Shown: positions 10,641 to 22,040, counted from the stretch's first letter. The stretch is DNA of 64,000 bases from Cynocephalus volans (GCF_027409185.1 NC_084464.1:45793095-45857094), one strand, 5' to 3'. Numbers and translations: made by a program. Notes: generated by a model not told the origin, from the letters alone.

Positions 10641-13600
10641 GTGCGTGTCCAAACCTTTGTCTCTATTTACCCCTTTGGGCTGGGGAGGTGCCTGGCATCT
10701 CAGCAGGCAACAATGTGCATGGAGGGGTGCAGAATCATTCCTCACCCCCAAGTGTGCTCATACCCCACGTGCACCTCTGGTCAGATCCTCCAGAGACCCC
10801 AGGAGAGAACTAGGAGCCAGGAGTTCAAGGTGAGTTCTGAAGCCAGTGCTGGAAAAACTACACACCCTTTTCTGAATTTCTAGTCCACTGGGGACCAACA
10901 ACTTTATAAAGTATAGTAAAGGGGAACTAACAAAAACGAAAAAATATATATACATAAAAGCCCAGGGTTTTTAATCAGTAGATTCAATGCACATAAGATT
11001 ACTCTGGTAATTTGCTATAAAGCTTTCTAGATGTTACTGTCAATTTCTGTACTTCCTCATCCCAGGCCAGTAACAAGTTTTGGGCCAGGACCTGTTCCCA
11101 GGACACACTTTGTGTAGTCCTGGAATGGCCTTTGCCCCTGGTACTGTAAATGGAAATTGAAGTCCAAGAAAAAAAAATGTTGGGGAGTTGGTGGCAGTGG
11201 CCCTCAGCTCTGGTGCTGCTCCCCCGACAAGGTCCCATGGACGGTGAGATGGCCAGCCTGGCACTATGGGGCATCATGGGCAGTGGGCTTTGGGGGCCAC
11301 CAGTTATGTGGGAGAGAGCTCGGCTTCTCACAGAGAGGAGGCTGTCCCCAAGCTAGGAATGGCTGTTGGTGAAGCCCAGTTACTTCCCTTTATTAGGGAA
11401 GAGAAGAGGTGAGGAAAGGAACTGAGGTTGGCCCTTGGCGCCTTGAACATTGGCAGATTCTTAGGCCAGCAGGTCTTCTCTACCTGTAAGGTGGAGAGTG
11501 GTCTGTACTGACTGATCTCTGGGTCTTAAGAGGAGACATGAGACGTGAGGAGTCTGTGATGGTGGAATTCAGCTGCCACCTTCGGAGCCTGGGGTCAGGG
11601 GTTGCAACTTCTTAGCCTAACCCCTTAAGCCCCTCTTCCCCCAGCCACCTGTTAAGTCATGGTCAGTGGGGAGTGTCAGGAGGGGTGTTGAGTTACTGGA
11701 CCATGCTTATAAACAGCCCATGGGCAACCACCCCTTGGAAACAGTAGCTGACGTGCCTTTACTGCCCAGCTTCTATGCATTATGCAGGAGCTTTTTATTC
11801 TGTCTCCAGCTTATTAAAATTTCAGCGGCAACAATGGCAGGGATCTCTGGAGTCCAGGCATAATTCCTCTTCCCTGGAGGGGAGTCCAAGTTTGCGGGAG
11901 GAGGCAGGGGGATCTTTTCCCCTCTTTTGTATCCCAGCAGTCTCCAGCATACCTCATCTGAGGGGGGGGTGGGCAGCAATCATGGCCCAGTGCTAGACGC
12001 TTACCATACATTGTTCACTTAATTTTCATGACATCCTGTAAGGTAGGTCTTGTCAGAATTTACAGATGAGGAAACTGTGACCCCAGCATTAAGCGTCTTG
12101 CCCAAGATGAGTGGCAGAACCGGGACTTGGGCAGAACCACCTCTCTTTTCTGCCCCCATGACACCTTTCCCAGGGGTCTTCAGGCCCCTTGTCATTGTTT
12201 TGCCTCTGAAACCCTCAGGGAAGCAAGGGGAGGGGTTTTGCAAATAATGGTCAAGCTGAGGCCTTGAATCTTGAAGGGCTTGCCGGCCATGGTTCCTGTG
12301 GATTCCTGGATCAGGGTGATTCTTTCTGACTTACCCTGCTGGGGTGGGGCCAAGGGCCCTGTCTTCTGAAGGTGCTGCGACAGGTGGTGACTGTGTCCCT
12401 GACTGTCCCATATGTTTTGGCAGAAGGAACCCAGTGAAGTGCCAACACCTAAGAGACCTCGGGGCCGACCAAAGGGGAGCAAAAACAAGGGCGCTGCCAA
12501 GACCCGGGTGAGGCTTGAGGGGATGGGGCCACTCCTGGGCGATGAATCCAAGTCCCTCTCCTTTTTCCAGAGCTGCAGCTCTGGGTAGTCTAGGGAGGAG
12601 CTGGCTTGTCCTGATTCTGCATCCCCCTTCCCTGGCACAGTGATGATGATGGGTCTTTGCTAACTGGGGAAAGTGGGATGATGACTGAGGACTCAATTCT
12701 ATGGGCTTGCCCTGGACAGTGGGGAAATCAAGTCCGAAGTCCTGTAGCTTTCCTATTTTGGAGAAGGGCGAGGTGGGGAGAGTGAAGGGCCTCTCTGCCA
12801 GCCCCTGAGCTGAGAATGTTAACCTTTTCCCGTTGGGTCCCCTGGAGCCTGAAGGGTGGGGGTGGGGACAAGCAGGGAAAGCTAGATTCACAGTGGCATC
12901 AGCCTTTCAGAAAAGTTGTTTTGTTTTTTTATTTTTTCTAAGACGCGACTCATATCCTCTGAGTCATGGAGGGAGGAGGGGGCATGTGTGTATGTTGGGG
13001 GGTGGGGGCAAGTGTGGCTGGCCAGTCATCACCAGCTGGACTTGGGTGGGCCTGCTGGGTGAGAGGCCTGGGCTGTCCTGAGCGAGGTAGGTAGTGCCAC
13101 CCCCCCAACCCCCATCACTGGGTGAGCATTTTTTACTTAGGGGATATTTTCTCTGATCCTCTAGAAAACCACCACAACTCCAGGAAGGAAACCCAGGGGC
13201 AGACCCAAAAAACTGGTAGGTGAAGGAGCCTCCTTCGTTCTCTTGGGAGGGCATTAACCTGCGATGCCTGGTCCTGTGCACCCACCGTGGAAAGACTGCA
13301 CTCTCTGACCTGCAGGGCCAGGAATGCTGAGACATCATCTTTTACAGAGGACCACAGAGGGAAGGAGCTTGCCCAGGGATTTTAAAGGCCTGTGCCTGTG
13401 GCTGGTTAGCTCAGTTGGTTAAGTGTGATGCTGATAACACCAGGATCTGGGGCTCAATCCCTGTACTGGCCAGCCACCAGATAAATAAAATAAATAAGGG
13501 CTGTGCCCATGAGAAGTGAGGGGTCCCACGTACAAACTAGACCAGATCCCCCTGTCCTGCCGTAGTGGAGGGGGGTCCCTATCTCTTCCTCTGCTCCTAG

Positions 13601-14663
13601 AACAGACTCAGAACTTCCAGGCGAGATCTTGTAAGTCTGGCCCCCCAATTATATAGAGATGAGGAAAGGAAGCCACAGGAGAAGGGATGAGGTTGTCCTT
13701 ATCCTGATCCTTTCAGGGAAGAGGAAGAAATGCCAAGGGAGCTCAGCTCTGGGGAGTGGGGTAGGGTCAGCATCATCCATTTCTGGGCCCCTAAATAGCT
13801 GGTGGTGGGGTAGGTGGCCCAGTGAGGGGAGTGCCTCTAGGGATGTATGCAGTTAGGGCCACCCTAGCCTTCCAGTTCCCAGCCCTTTCCTACCCCTAAC
13901 CTGCCCCCACAACTCCCCAAGGCATTCATTCCTCGAACTGAGCCACTACTGGGGTGGGGGGGTTGGGGGGCGCTGCTGGCCAGGCCCCAGGAGTGAGTAA
14001 CAGGAAACAAGTTGTTTTGGAGTTTGTGCCTGGCACGGGGGCTGTAGGTCGTGTGGTGTCCCGACATTCCCGCCCAGTGAGTGAGCCCCGGCAGCACACA
14101 CTTCCCCTTCCTCCCCACCCTGGCTTGGGGTCAGCCCTTGGCCACCCCGAGGACACTGCTTCCACAGCCAAGCACCTGGACCTGGGGCCAAGGCCACCTG
14201 GTCCCCCTGTACCCACCAGGGGGCTCACACACACTCCAGCCACCCCATCTCTTCCTATTTCCTCTCCCTGGCCAGTCTTTAGAGAGGTATAGAGAGCCCA
14301 TCATTTCTTCAGCTCATTGCTGCTCTGAGCTGTGCCCTTCTGCCCCTCCAAGGGCCCGGGGGGCCATCAGTCTGTAGGGCCTGGCTCCTGGCGTGTGAGA
14401 GTAGCATGTGTGGGTTTTTTTCCTCCTTTTAAATTCTTCCTTTTTATGAATGAAACCGGGCTGTGGAGGTTGCTGAGTCACCCACACACTCAGCCCTGAC
14501 TCACCCCCCCTTCTGGAGAGCCAGGGAGTGCAGGGGGCGGGGGCAGCCTCTGGGGGTGCGGTAGGAGGGGGCCGGCCCAGAGCTCACACTGGCTCTGCCC
14601 ACCTCACAGGAGAAGGAGGAAGAGGAGGGCATCTCGCAGGAGTCCTCGGAGGAGGAGCAGTGA
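10506..14663 (+). CDS. HMGA1: HMGA1, high mobility group AT-hook 1 (HMGA1a/HMGA1b)
   Basis: Joined coding exons are 10506-10640, 12424-12507, 13165-13215 and 14610-14663, all phase 0, giving a 107-residue HMGA1a. It looks identical to the human protein as I recall it. The start is the ATG in aagATGAGCGAG. Three AT-hooks with PRGRP or RGRP cores lie near residues 23-31, 55-65 and 81-89, and a Glu/Ser-rich acidic tail covers 91-107. HMGA1 is a non-histone nuclear protein. Its AT-hooks bind the minor groove of A/T tracts and help assemble enhancer complexes; the tail is a known CK2 substrate. Use of an earlier donor at 10607 removes residues 35-45 and gives the 96-residue HMGA1b. SMIM29 is its convergent downstream neighbour. 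Confidence 0.97.
10607..10641 (+). promoter_or_regulatory. HMGA1: Tandem alternative 5' splice sites separating HMGA1b and HMGA1a
   Basis: Donor 1 is CCG|GTGAGT after 10607 and donor 2 is CAG|GTGCGT after 10640. They are 33 bp apart and in phase, so the choice adds or removes 11 residues (VSPGTALVGSQ). The upstream donor is nearer the consensus. This isoform pair is well established for HMGA1. Confidence 0.93.
10642..12423 (+). other. HMGA1: HMGA1 intron between AT-hook 1 and AT-hook 2 exons
   Basis: Mostly unique sequence. A MIR-like fragment lies near 11985-12125 ('cattgttcacttaattttcatgac...acagatgaggaaactg...cttgcccaag'). No further exon was seen. The acceptor is ttttggcag|AAGGAA at 12423/12424. 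Confidence 0.85.
11985..12125. repeat. MIR-like SINE fragment
   Basis: The order 'cacttaattttcatgacatcctgtaaggtaggt', 'acagatgaggaaactg' and 'gtcttgcccaagatgag' follows the MIR consensus. Family assignment is from memory. Confidence 0.6.
12424..12507 (+). CDS. HMGA1: HMGA1 exon 4: AT-hook 2
   Basis: 84 bp, phase 0 on both sides, encoding residues 46-73. It contains AT-hook 2 (PKRPRGRPKGSK), the strongest DNA-binding hook in the family, and Thr53, a known proline-directed kinase site. The donor is CGG|GTGAGG. Confidence 0.96.
13165..13215 (+). CDS. HMGA1: HMGA1 exon 5: AT-hook 3
   Basis: 51 bp encoding residues 74-90 (KTTTTPGRKPRGRPKKL). The acceptor is cctctag|AAA and the donor CTG|GTAGGT. 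It holds AT-hook 3 and Thr78, a known Cdc2-type site. Each hook is on its own exon. Confidence 0.96.
13400..13497 (+). repeat. tRNA-derived SINE monomer (CYN-like) in HMGA1 intron
   Basis: The body GGCTGGTTAGCTCAGTTGG is followed by a B-box-like 'ggggctcaatccctgtactggccagcc' and an ATAAAATAAATA tail. A near-perfect direct repeat of about 10 bp flanks it (ggcctgtgcc before, gggctgtgcc after). Confidence 0.8.
14610..14663 (+). CDS. HMGA1: HMGA1 exon 6, coding part: acidic tail
   Basis: The acceptor is ctcacag|GAGAAG at 14609/14610. It encodes residues 91-107, with a run of four Glu, SQESSEEEQ and the stop TGA at 14661-14663. The Ser residues in the acidic tail are known CK2 targets. Confidence 0.97.
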   Translation, partial: EKEEEEGISQESSEEEQ

Positions 14664-15572
14664 CCGCGCCGTGCCACCCACTCCCTCGCCGAGGAGCAGC
14701 TGCTTCTGGGACTGGACAGCTCCACTCTGCTCCCACAGCCCCTGTCCCTCCCCCCAGGCCCCCTGTCACCACTGCTTCCTTCCCACCAGCCACCTCACCT
14801 GCACCTTCACTACCACACTACACAGCACACCAGCTGCTGTGCTCTGGGCAGGGAACAGCTTTCCTCTGGCCTCAGTTCCCTGCAGCCCCTCCCCCCACAC
14901 GTGCCCTCCTGGACAAGGCTAACATCCCACTTAGCCGCACCCTGCGCCTGCTGCATCGCCACTCCCTTGTCAGTGGGGACATTGCTCTCTGGGCTCTTGG
15001 TTTGGGGGCCCTTTCTCTGTTTCTCCACTGTTCCTCTGGCTCCCCATAGAAGAGCCTGGGAGGGCTCCCCTGGCCTTAAAAGGGGCCTGAGCCCCATCTC
15101 CTTCTGCACACTCCACTGTACTGGCAGCAGCAGGTGTGGTCAGCGGAGGAGGGGTGCTTGGTCCCCGGGATGCCCCAACCAATCTGTGTCTGTCACCATA
15201 TGGGGCTCACACCCACTCTCCTTCCTTCCCCATCCTACATAGTCCCTGTGCTAGGCTGGACAGCCCCCTTTGGGGTGCAGGAAGGAAAGCAGGAGGGGTT
15301 TGAGCCCCCAGCCCATCTTCACAGGGACCCCAGTCCACCCTGCCCTCACCCCGAGAGATCTATTGCAGTGATAGTGTGGTCACCTGTTGTCCAGGTGAGG
15401 CCCAGGTTCCCTGTGGCGGCCATCTAAGGGGGCTGCTCACCCAAGCCCACCTGCATCCACTCTAGGCCTGTTTTCCTCCTCAGGTGGGGCACCAATAACC
15501 AGGAACTAGCCCTGCCCATTCCCCCCACCCCACCCCCCAAGGTTCTGGTTCCACCTTTCCTCTGTTCACAAA

Positions 15573-15579
15573 CTACCTC
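15573..15579 (+). promoter_or_regulatory. HMGA1: let-7 seed match in HMGA1 3'UTR
   Basis: CTACCTC is the 7-mer complement of the let-7 seed (positions 2-8). HMGA family mRNAs are established let-7 targets. Only the seed was checked. Confidence 0.6.
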
Positions 15580-15631
15580 TGGACAGTTGTGTTGTTTTTT
15601 GTTCAACGTTTCATTCTTTGACATCCGTCAT

Positions 15632-15642
15632 TGCTGCTGCTA
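15632..15642 (+). promoter_or_regulatory. HMGA1: Overlapping miR-15/16 seed matches
   Basis: TGCTGCT occurs at 15632-15638 and again as the 8-mer TGCTGCTA at 15635-15642, the seed complement of the miR-15/16/195 family. Confidence 0.5.
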
Positions 15643-15875
15643 CCAGCGCCAAATGTTCATCATTGCCCCCCCCCTGTTCACCCACGTTCCCCTCCCCCAG
15701 GGGGTGGGGGGGCGCAGCAGGCTGGGTTACTGACTACCCCAGTCCCAGGGAAGGTGGGGCCCTGCCCCAGGATGCTGCAGCAAAGTGAGGAGGGGCCACC
15801 TTCTCCCGTTCTGTTGGGGAGGGGGTGGCCATTTGTCCCAGCCTGGGGCTCCCCCTCTGGTTTCCTATTTGCAGT

Positions 15876-15887
15876 TACTTGAATAAA
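15876..15887 (+). terminator. HMGA1: HMGA1 poly(A) signal overlapping a miR-26 8-mer
   Basis: AATAAA lies at 15882-15887, with cleavage expected about 15-20 bp downstream. The eight bases TACTTGAA at 15876-15883 are a full miR-26 seed site and share two bases with the hexamer. Confidence 0.85.
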
Positions 15888-16079
15888 AAAATATCCTTTT
15901 CTGGACTGGAGTCTTTCTGTGGCATGTGCCCCTAGGGCCTGAGGTAGGTGGGTGGAAACCAAGGATCTGTGGGCAGGGGATGCCCCACCACACCCCCCCT
16001 TAGGCTGGGGGTTGGAGGAGGAATGGCTCTGGAGTCAGCTCTGGGAAAGGTAATTTACCCTCTCAAAATCAACCACACC

Positions 16080-16442
16080 CCTAGCCATAAAACATTTTAT
16101 TTACAAAATATATATACCAAATACTATACATCTGGCCCCATCACCATGGAAACAACTCCAAAAGCCCCCTGGGGATTTATGCCAAAGCCAAGTCCTGGAG
16201 GGCTAGAGAAAGCGAAGCTGTCTCCTAACCACCTTCCCACCCATGGAAAAGCTCCCATTAGAGCCTGAAGGCTGCTGCTTGCTATGCAGGGCTTGGGAAG
16301 TGGAGGCTGCTGGGGGGGTGGGGGGGGAGAAGGAATGGAGACCCAGTACCCAGCAGGGGGAGCTGGGGGAGTGGGAGGGGGAAGTAAGGCCCTGGGCAGT
16401 CCAGGACCTTCTAGGCTCTGAAGTTTGGGGCAGGGGCTCAGG
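16080..16442 (-). other. SMIM29: SMIM29 3'UTR
   Basis: Sequence between the stop codon at 16443-16445 and the poly(A) signal at 16096-16101, about 360 bp. It is partly G-rich on the plus strand. The end is estimated. Confidence 0.75.
16096..16101 (-). terminator. SMIM29: SMIM29 poly(A) signal
   Basis: TTTATT on the plus strand gives AATAAA on the minus strand, 342 bp downstream of the SMIM29 stop. Cleavage is expected near 16080, so the two convergent genes end within roughly 200 bp of each other. Confidence 0.75.
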
Positions 16443-17523
<1,081 letters not shown>

Positions 17524-18617
17524 CTGGGGAGGAAGAAGGGAAGTTATCAGTTGCACCCAGGGTGACATCCACACTCTGGATCCCTTCCCCAGAGCAGAGA
17601 TCCAGGAAAACTGGTCCCCGTTCAAACACGGGGGTAGGGATCCTACAGGTAAACCTGCTGGGTATAACCCTCCAAAGACTCAGCCAATTCTGGGTGGAAA
17701 GGGCACCAAAGGAAGGCCCTGATTCAGGGCCTGAATCCTGCCCAGCTCCTATCCCTAAATCAGGGTGGGGCCCAGCTCAGATGCTGGCCAAACATTTCCA
17801 AGTCTCAACTTCTGGGCAAAGGTTAGGTGCAGGTTCCTGGGCACTGGGCGGCCAGCACCTCTCCACTGGAGCGAAATGGAGAGATTAGATAAACATAGGA
17901 AGGTCCTGCACTGCAGCCTAGGGGTGAGGTGAGAGCATTTGAAGGAGCCACCTCAATCCTGGTTCAATCCCCACACTTTAGGCTACGGGCCTCATGCCTG
18001 GGCTCTGTGAGTTCCTTGTTCCTGTGTCACCCCAGACATGTAGCCTGGACGCCCCACCCTCCCCATCGGTCTCATGTGCCAGGATGAACATAAGTGGGTA
18101 GGGCTGGATTGTATCTTCCAGATGATGTCACCTCCCTCTGGTCCCCACCCGGGGCTCCGCCCAGGTCCCTCCCCTCCTGGCCTGGGCTGACAGGCAGAGG
18201 TGGAAAGGGTCAGCCCCCATCGACCGAAGCAAGGAGATCGTCCTGGAGTGGCTGTACGTAGATGGCCCAAGGTCCCTGACCCAGGTTCGCCTGGGTCTCC
18301 ATCAGAGGGCAAGGTATGAGCTACCTTCCCCGTGTCCGTCGAGCACCGGGCTTGCCCGTACCCAGTCGCATGCTCACCGTCCCAGGTCGGGGGCAATGCC
18401 AGGGTGGGGAAGGCGTCAGGCCGCTCCTAGGATGCGGGCCAGCAACGGCGGGCGGAAGGTAGTAGATCCCACGGCGCTGGGAGGCTCAGGCCGAGGGTTG
18501 GGGGGGTGTTGGGGAAGCGTGGAGGGGCCGCCCCGCGCCCAGGCATCCTGGAATCTGGCACCCCGAGGCGTGCACCCGTGACGGCGCTCTGCAGCCCAGC
18601 CAACCCGGTCATGCCTT
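17524..18617 (-). other. SMIM29: SMIM29 5'UTR intron
   Basis: Lies between the putative noncoding first exon and the start-codon exon. It is unique sequence, becoming GC-rich above about 18.4 kb. No other exon was supported. Confidence 0.65.
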
Positions 18618-19075
18618 ACCTCCCGCCGCTGCAGCCCGAACAGGAACGCCCTCGGTTGGCTCCAGGGCCCCGGAAGAACCGGCAGGCGCGTGATCAAAGG
18701 ACCCGGGGAAATGGGCGGGGCTCCAGCGCCGGGGAGCAGCCAATCCGGTGGCGGAAGGAGGACGGCCCGGAGACTTCTGGAGCCTCCAATCCAGAGGCGG
18801 GGGGTGGGCGGTGCGAAGGCGGGGATGGCCGGGCTTGCAGGGTCCTCCCCGCGGCGGCAGGGGGCAGCCGAGGGCTGCGCAGCGAGGGGCGGGGGGAGAG
18901 CGCGGCGCGGGGCGGGGCGCGCGCGGTTTCCCGGCGTCCCCGAGGCCGACGCCTGCCCGGCGCCACGCAGTTGGGAGCTCGGATTCGGGGCAGGTGCCGG
19001 GCGGCACCCCACTCACTCCTCCGGCTGGAGCCACGTGTAGGGTCACGCCACGCTCTAAGGGTTAGTTAGCCCAGG
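18420..19075. promoter_or_regulatory. SMIM29: SMIM29 CpG-island promoter with CCAAT boxes and E-box
   Basis: GC- and CpG-rich sequence of about 650 bp. CCAAT motifs (NF-Y type) lie at 18740-18744 and 18786-18790, just upstream of the putative minus-strand exon 1. A canonical E-box CACGTG is at 19032-19037. Transcription in the plus direction was not supported by any exon. Confidence 0.65.
18618..18720 (-). other. SMIM29: Putative SMIM29 noncoding exon 1
   Basis: On the minus strand GCGGCGGGAG|GTAAGGC gives a good donor after 18620 in a CpG island. It is the only strong donor suited to feed the acceptor at 17524. The start near 18.7 kb is a guess based on the CCAAT boxes upstream. Confidence 0.5.
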
Positions 19076-19194
19076 CCCTTCACGGCAGGACCCTGCGCCG
19101 GGCCCACAGGCCTCCATTAGTGTTACTGAGTGGCCCTTGCGCTGTGCTCCCCGGGTAAGATCTGACAGGCCTGGGTTAGCTCTTGCCGAATCTG

Positions 19195-19310
19195 CAGTCC
19201 CGGGCCCACCCGCCTTCTCTGCACCTTAGTCTTAACGTCTGTAAAACAGGCTGTTGTGAGAGTTAAGTGATGACCTGGGTAAGGAGCCTAGCACATAGTG
19301 TGCCCTGAAG
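19195..19310 (+). repeat. MIR-like SINE fragment
   Basis: 'tcttaacgtctgtaaaacaggctgttgtgagagttaagtga...gcctagcacatagtg' follows the MIR order (cctcatctgtaaaatggg...gttgtgaggattaa...gcctggcacatag). Confidence 0.7.
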
Positions 19311-19659
19311 GTTAATTTCCTCCTGTTCACCGCTTTCCGGTTTTGGAGGACACAGACGGAACAGCAGGGTGAAGTCCCTCTGGGTCACAGGCAACTTGCT
19401 AAACCGGTAAGCTTGGGTCAAAGCTTTCGTGGTCTGATCATTAAAATGGCACACACTGGAGAGACCTGAATAAGACAGGTGGAGTTTACTAATGTTAATA
19501 TTCCTGGTTGTATTGTAGTTTTGCAAAATGTTACTATTGGAGAAGCTAAGCAAAGTGTATAAGTGATCTCGCTGTATTATTTCTTGCAACTGCATGTGAA
19601 TCTAAAGTTACTTCAAATGTGTGCGTGGTATACTTATACATACACATGACATATATATA

Positions 19660-19994
19660 CAATCACCCCTCAGTGTCCGTGGGGGATTGGTTCCAGGACA
19701 CCCGGGGATCCAAAATCGACAGATGGTCCAGTCCCTTATACTAAATGGCATAATATTTGCATATAACCTACTCACATCCTCCTGTGTACTTTATATCATC
19801 TCTAGATTACTTATAATACCTAATTCAATGACTACACATCACTTCATTCACGTTAATTCACTGTAGTACTTGGTGCACCTCAAGTTCAAGTTTTGCTTTT
19901 TGGAACTTTGTGTAATTTTTTTTCCGCAATATTTTTGATCCTTGGTTGGTTGAGTCCACAAATGCAGAACCCCAGGGTTACGGCGGGCCAACTG
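19660..19994 (-). mobile_element. MER2-like DNA transposon (Tigger-related) with TA target site
   Basis: 335 bp with inverted ends: caatcacccctcagtgtccg at the left, and at the right 'gttacggcgggccaactg', which resembles the inverted MER2 terminus. The interior carries 'ggaactttgtgtaattttttt' and 'atttttgatccttggttggttgagtcca', which I recognise from MER2 read in reverse. TA lies directly outside both ends, as expected for a Tc1/mariner-pogo element. Confidence 0.78.
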
Positions 19995-20014
19995 TATATA
20001 GTTTTGTAGCAGAC

Positions 20015-20391
20015 TGCCTTGGTTTGAATGGCCCCCCAAAACTTAATCCCCACTATAACTGTTGAGGGTGGGAAATCCTATTATGGTAATTGAAAGGTGG
20101 GGCCTTGAAGAAGTGATTAGATTGTAGAACCATGCCTAGTGAATGGATTAATAATAATGGTCATGGGTGTGGTTTGGAGGGCTTTAAAAGGAGAGTGAAT
20201 GAGGAGATTAGTCTCCCTGTGCTCCATCATTTTCACAATGTGATAATCTGGGTCACTGTTGCCACCACCAGATGTGTTCTTTGGACTTTGGATTTCCCAG
20301 CCTCAGAAACTGTGAGCAATAAATTTCATTTGTTTCATAAATTACCCAGTTCTGTGTATTTTGTTATAAGCAACAGAAACAGACTAATGCA
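20015..20391 (+). repeat. MaLR-type solo LTR with 5-bp duplication
   Basis: It starts TG and ends CA, with an exact CAGAC duplication at 20010-20014 and 20392-20396. The interior has the MaLR signature 'tggtttgaatggcccccc...aatcccc', a 'ggtggggcctt' box, AATAAA and 'cccagttctgtgtattttgttata'. It is an ERVL-MaLR class LTR. No internal region remains. Confidence 0.82.
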
Positions 20392-20399
20392 CAGACCCT

Positions 20400-21765
20400 C
20401 CACTTCCCCCCCAAATCACACGATTGGGAAAACTCCAGACTGGCAGGTGATGGAAGCTACCCGAGAACATCAAGTTTGTGGCAGTGGAATCAGGCTGAAG
20501 CCCTTCTGGGTCATCAGGTTGTGATGGGGATAAGGGATGACCTAGGTTGCCCTATTCTTGCCAGAGGAAACCTTAGGGGCAGGTGTGGGGTGCTGGGTGC
20601 CAAGACCTGCTCACCAGAGGCAGCCAGTGGCGTGGACAAGGGTGAGTCACTTGGTCTGGTCTGGCCTGGGTGTTCTCAGGCTCTTCCAGAGAAGGCTGGA
20701 TGAGGGCAGGTCTGGTGCAGAGGCTGACCCAACTGGGAACCAGAGGGAAGATGGGAACTTTGATCTCTTGCCTCCAGAACAACCATCTGACTGTGGTGGG
20801 ATTCAGGGATAGAGGGAAAGGAATGAAAGAAATGCCTAAGTCTGGAGGCTCCAGTTGGATCTCCTGTGCTCTTAGGCTTTTGAGGCCAGAGAGTAAGCTA
20901 CCAACCATTCTAGGCGTCTGTCAGAGCTGAGTCTGACTCACCTTGCAAGGAAGTGGGGAGCAAGTGATGGGTCTGAGAACCCAGGCACCCTTGGCTGTTC
21001 ACATACTTAACTTTTGTCCGTATCCTTGGTACTTCCACCACATATCTTGAGCAGGTCCGCAGTCACATTGGTTAGGCTAGAGTGTGGAAAGTGCTAGGGT
21101 CTCAGGGTCAGAAACTCAGCATGTCTTTATTTTCCTTATTTCTGGGAAAGAACATCCTTGTGAGCTAGGCAGGGCAGGTGGAGCAACCCCAAGTTACAAA
21201 GGAGTAAGATGAGGCCCTGAGCAGTGTGATGACTTCTCAAGGCCTTGGTCTGAACATCAAGGGCAGGGTAGGATGGGATGACTGGTGGACCTCTCTTCCT
21301 GGACAGTGCTGTGCTGGAAGATGCTCCAGAGCTGCACTGGAGGCCTGGTTTCTTCCTGTGCTGAGGCTTCATATCCCATAAGGGTATCCTCAAGTACAGT
21401 CAGGAAATACTCCAGTTCTGCCTGCCCTCTTCATGCAGCTGCCACTTCAGGAAGGGGAGGGCTGAGGTGGTATTGAGGCTGTACTGTGCTATCCTGCTCA
21501 AGTTTTGACTGACCCTTATTCATTCTGCTGTGGTTACTGCCTGGACTTGTGTATTCACTTCTACTAATGCCTCACTCATCCTGTGTCCTCCTGCTCTGGA
21601 CTTACTGAACAAATAATTTTTAAAAGACCTGAAAAGACAGAACTGTTTTCAAGTAACTTAACTGCATTCCAGAACAAAGCTCAAGAAGATACATAGTAAT
21701 GAAAAAATACCCAGCACCCAACAAGGTAAAATTCATAAATTAGGTATCTATTAAAAAATGGATCC
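20400..21765. other. Intergenic unique sequence
   Basis: No exon, RNA gene or recognisable repeat could be supported in this 1.3-kb stretch; short open frames only. Confidence 0.6.
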
Positions 21766-21766
21766 A

Positions 21767-21866
21767 AGGCCAGCCCGTGGCTCACTTGGGAGAGCGTGGT
21801 GCTGACAACACCAAGTCAAGGGTTAAGATCCCCTTACCCGTCATCTTTAAAAAAAAAAAAAAAAAA
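21767..21866 (+). repeat. tRNA-derived SINE monomer (CYN-like)
   Basis: It has a GGCCAGCCCGTGGCTCACTT head, 'gtgctgacaacaccaagtcaagggtt', 'gatccccttacccgtcatc' and an A-tail. The direct repeat ATGGATCCA at 21758-21766 and 21867-21875 flanks it. Confidence 0.85.
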
Positions 21867-22009
21867 ATGGATCCATAAAAAATACCCAGGCATGCAAAGA
21901 GGCAGGAAAACACAACCCACATTGAGGAGGATAATCAATCAACTGAAACAGATCCAGAACTGACACAGATGTTAAGCCTAGCAGAAGATATTAAAAGTTA
22001 TTTAACTGT

Positions 22010-22040
22010 CGCTGGTAGTCTAGTGGCTAAAAAAAAAAAG
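22010..22040 (+). pseudogene. Retroposed 5' fragment of tRNA-Glu with A-tail
   Basis: TCGCTGGTAGTCTAGTGGCT at 22009-22028 matches the first 20 bases of tRNA-Glu (TCCCTGGTGGTCTAGTGGTT) at all but three positions. It is followed directly by an A-run of about 11. A degenerate repeat (ttatttaactg before, ctatcataactg after) may be a target-site duplication. It is not a functional tRNA because the anticodon and T arms are absent. Confidence 0.55.

Larger units (their letters stand above)
14664..15905 (+). other. HMGA1: HMGA1 3'UTR
   Basis: A C/T-rich 3'UTR of about 1.24 kb in the same exon as the acidic tail. It ends just after AATAAA at 15882-15887; the cleavage site is estimated, not seen. It contains seed matches for let-7, miR-15/16 and miR-26. 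Open frames in it are chance. Confidence 0.85.

Noticed and set aside
13400-13497. Genuine tRNA gene suggested by A-box/B-box-like text in the SINE copies
   Set aside because: The sequences do not close a full cloverleaf with an acceptor stem, they carry A-tails and target-site duplications, and they recur many times. They are SINEs.
18420-19075. A plus-strand gene divergent from SMIM29 at its CpG island
   Set aside because: No exon with good splice sites or recognisable coding sequence was found on the plus strand between 18.6 and 22 kb.
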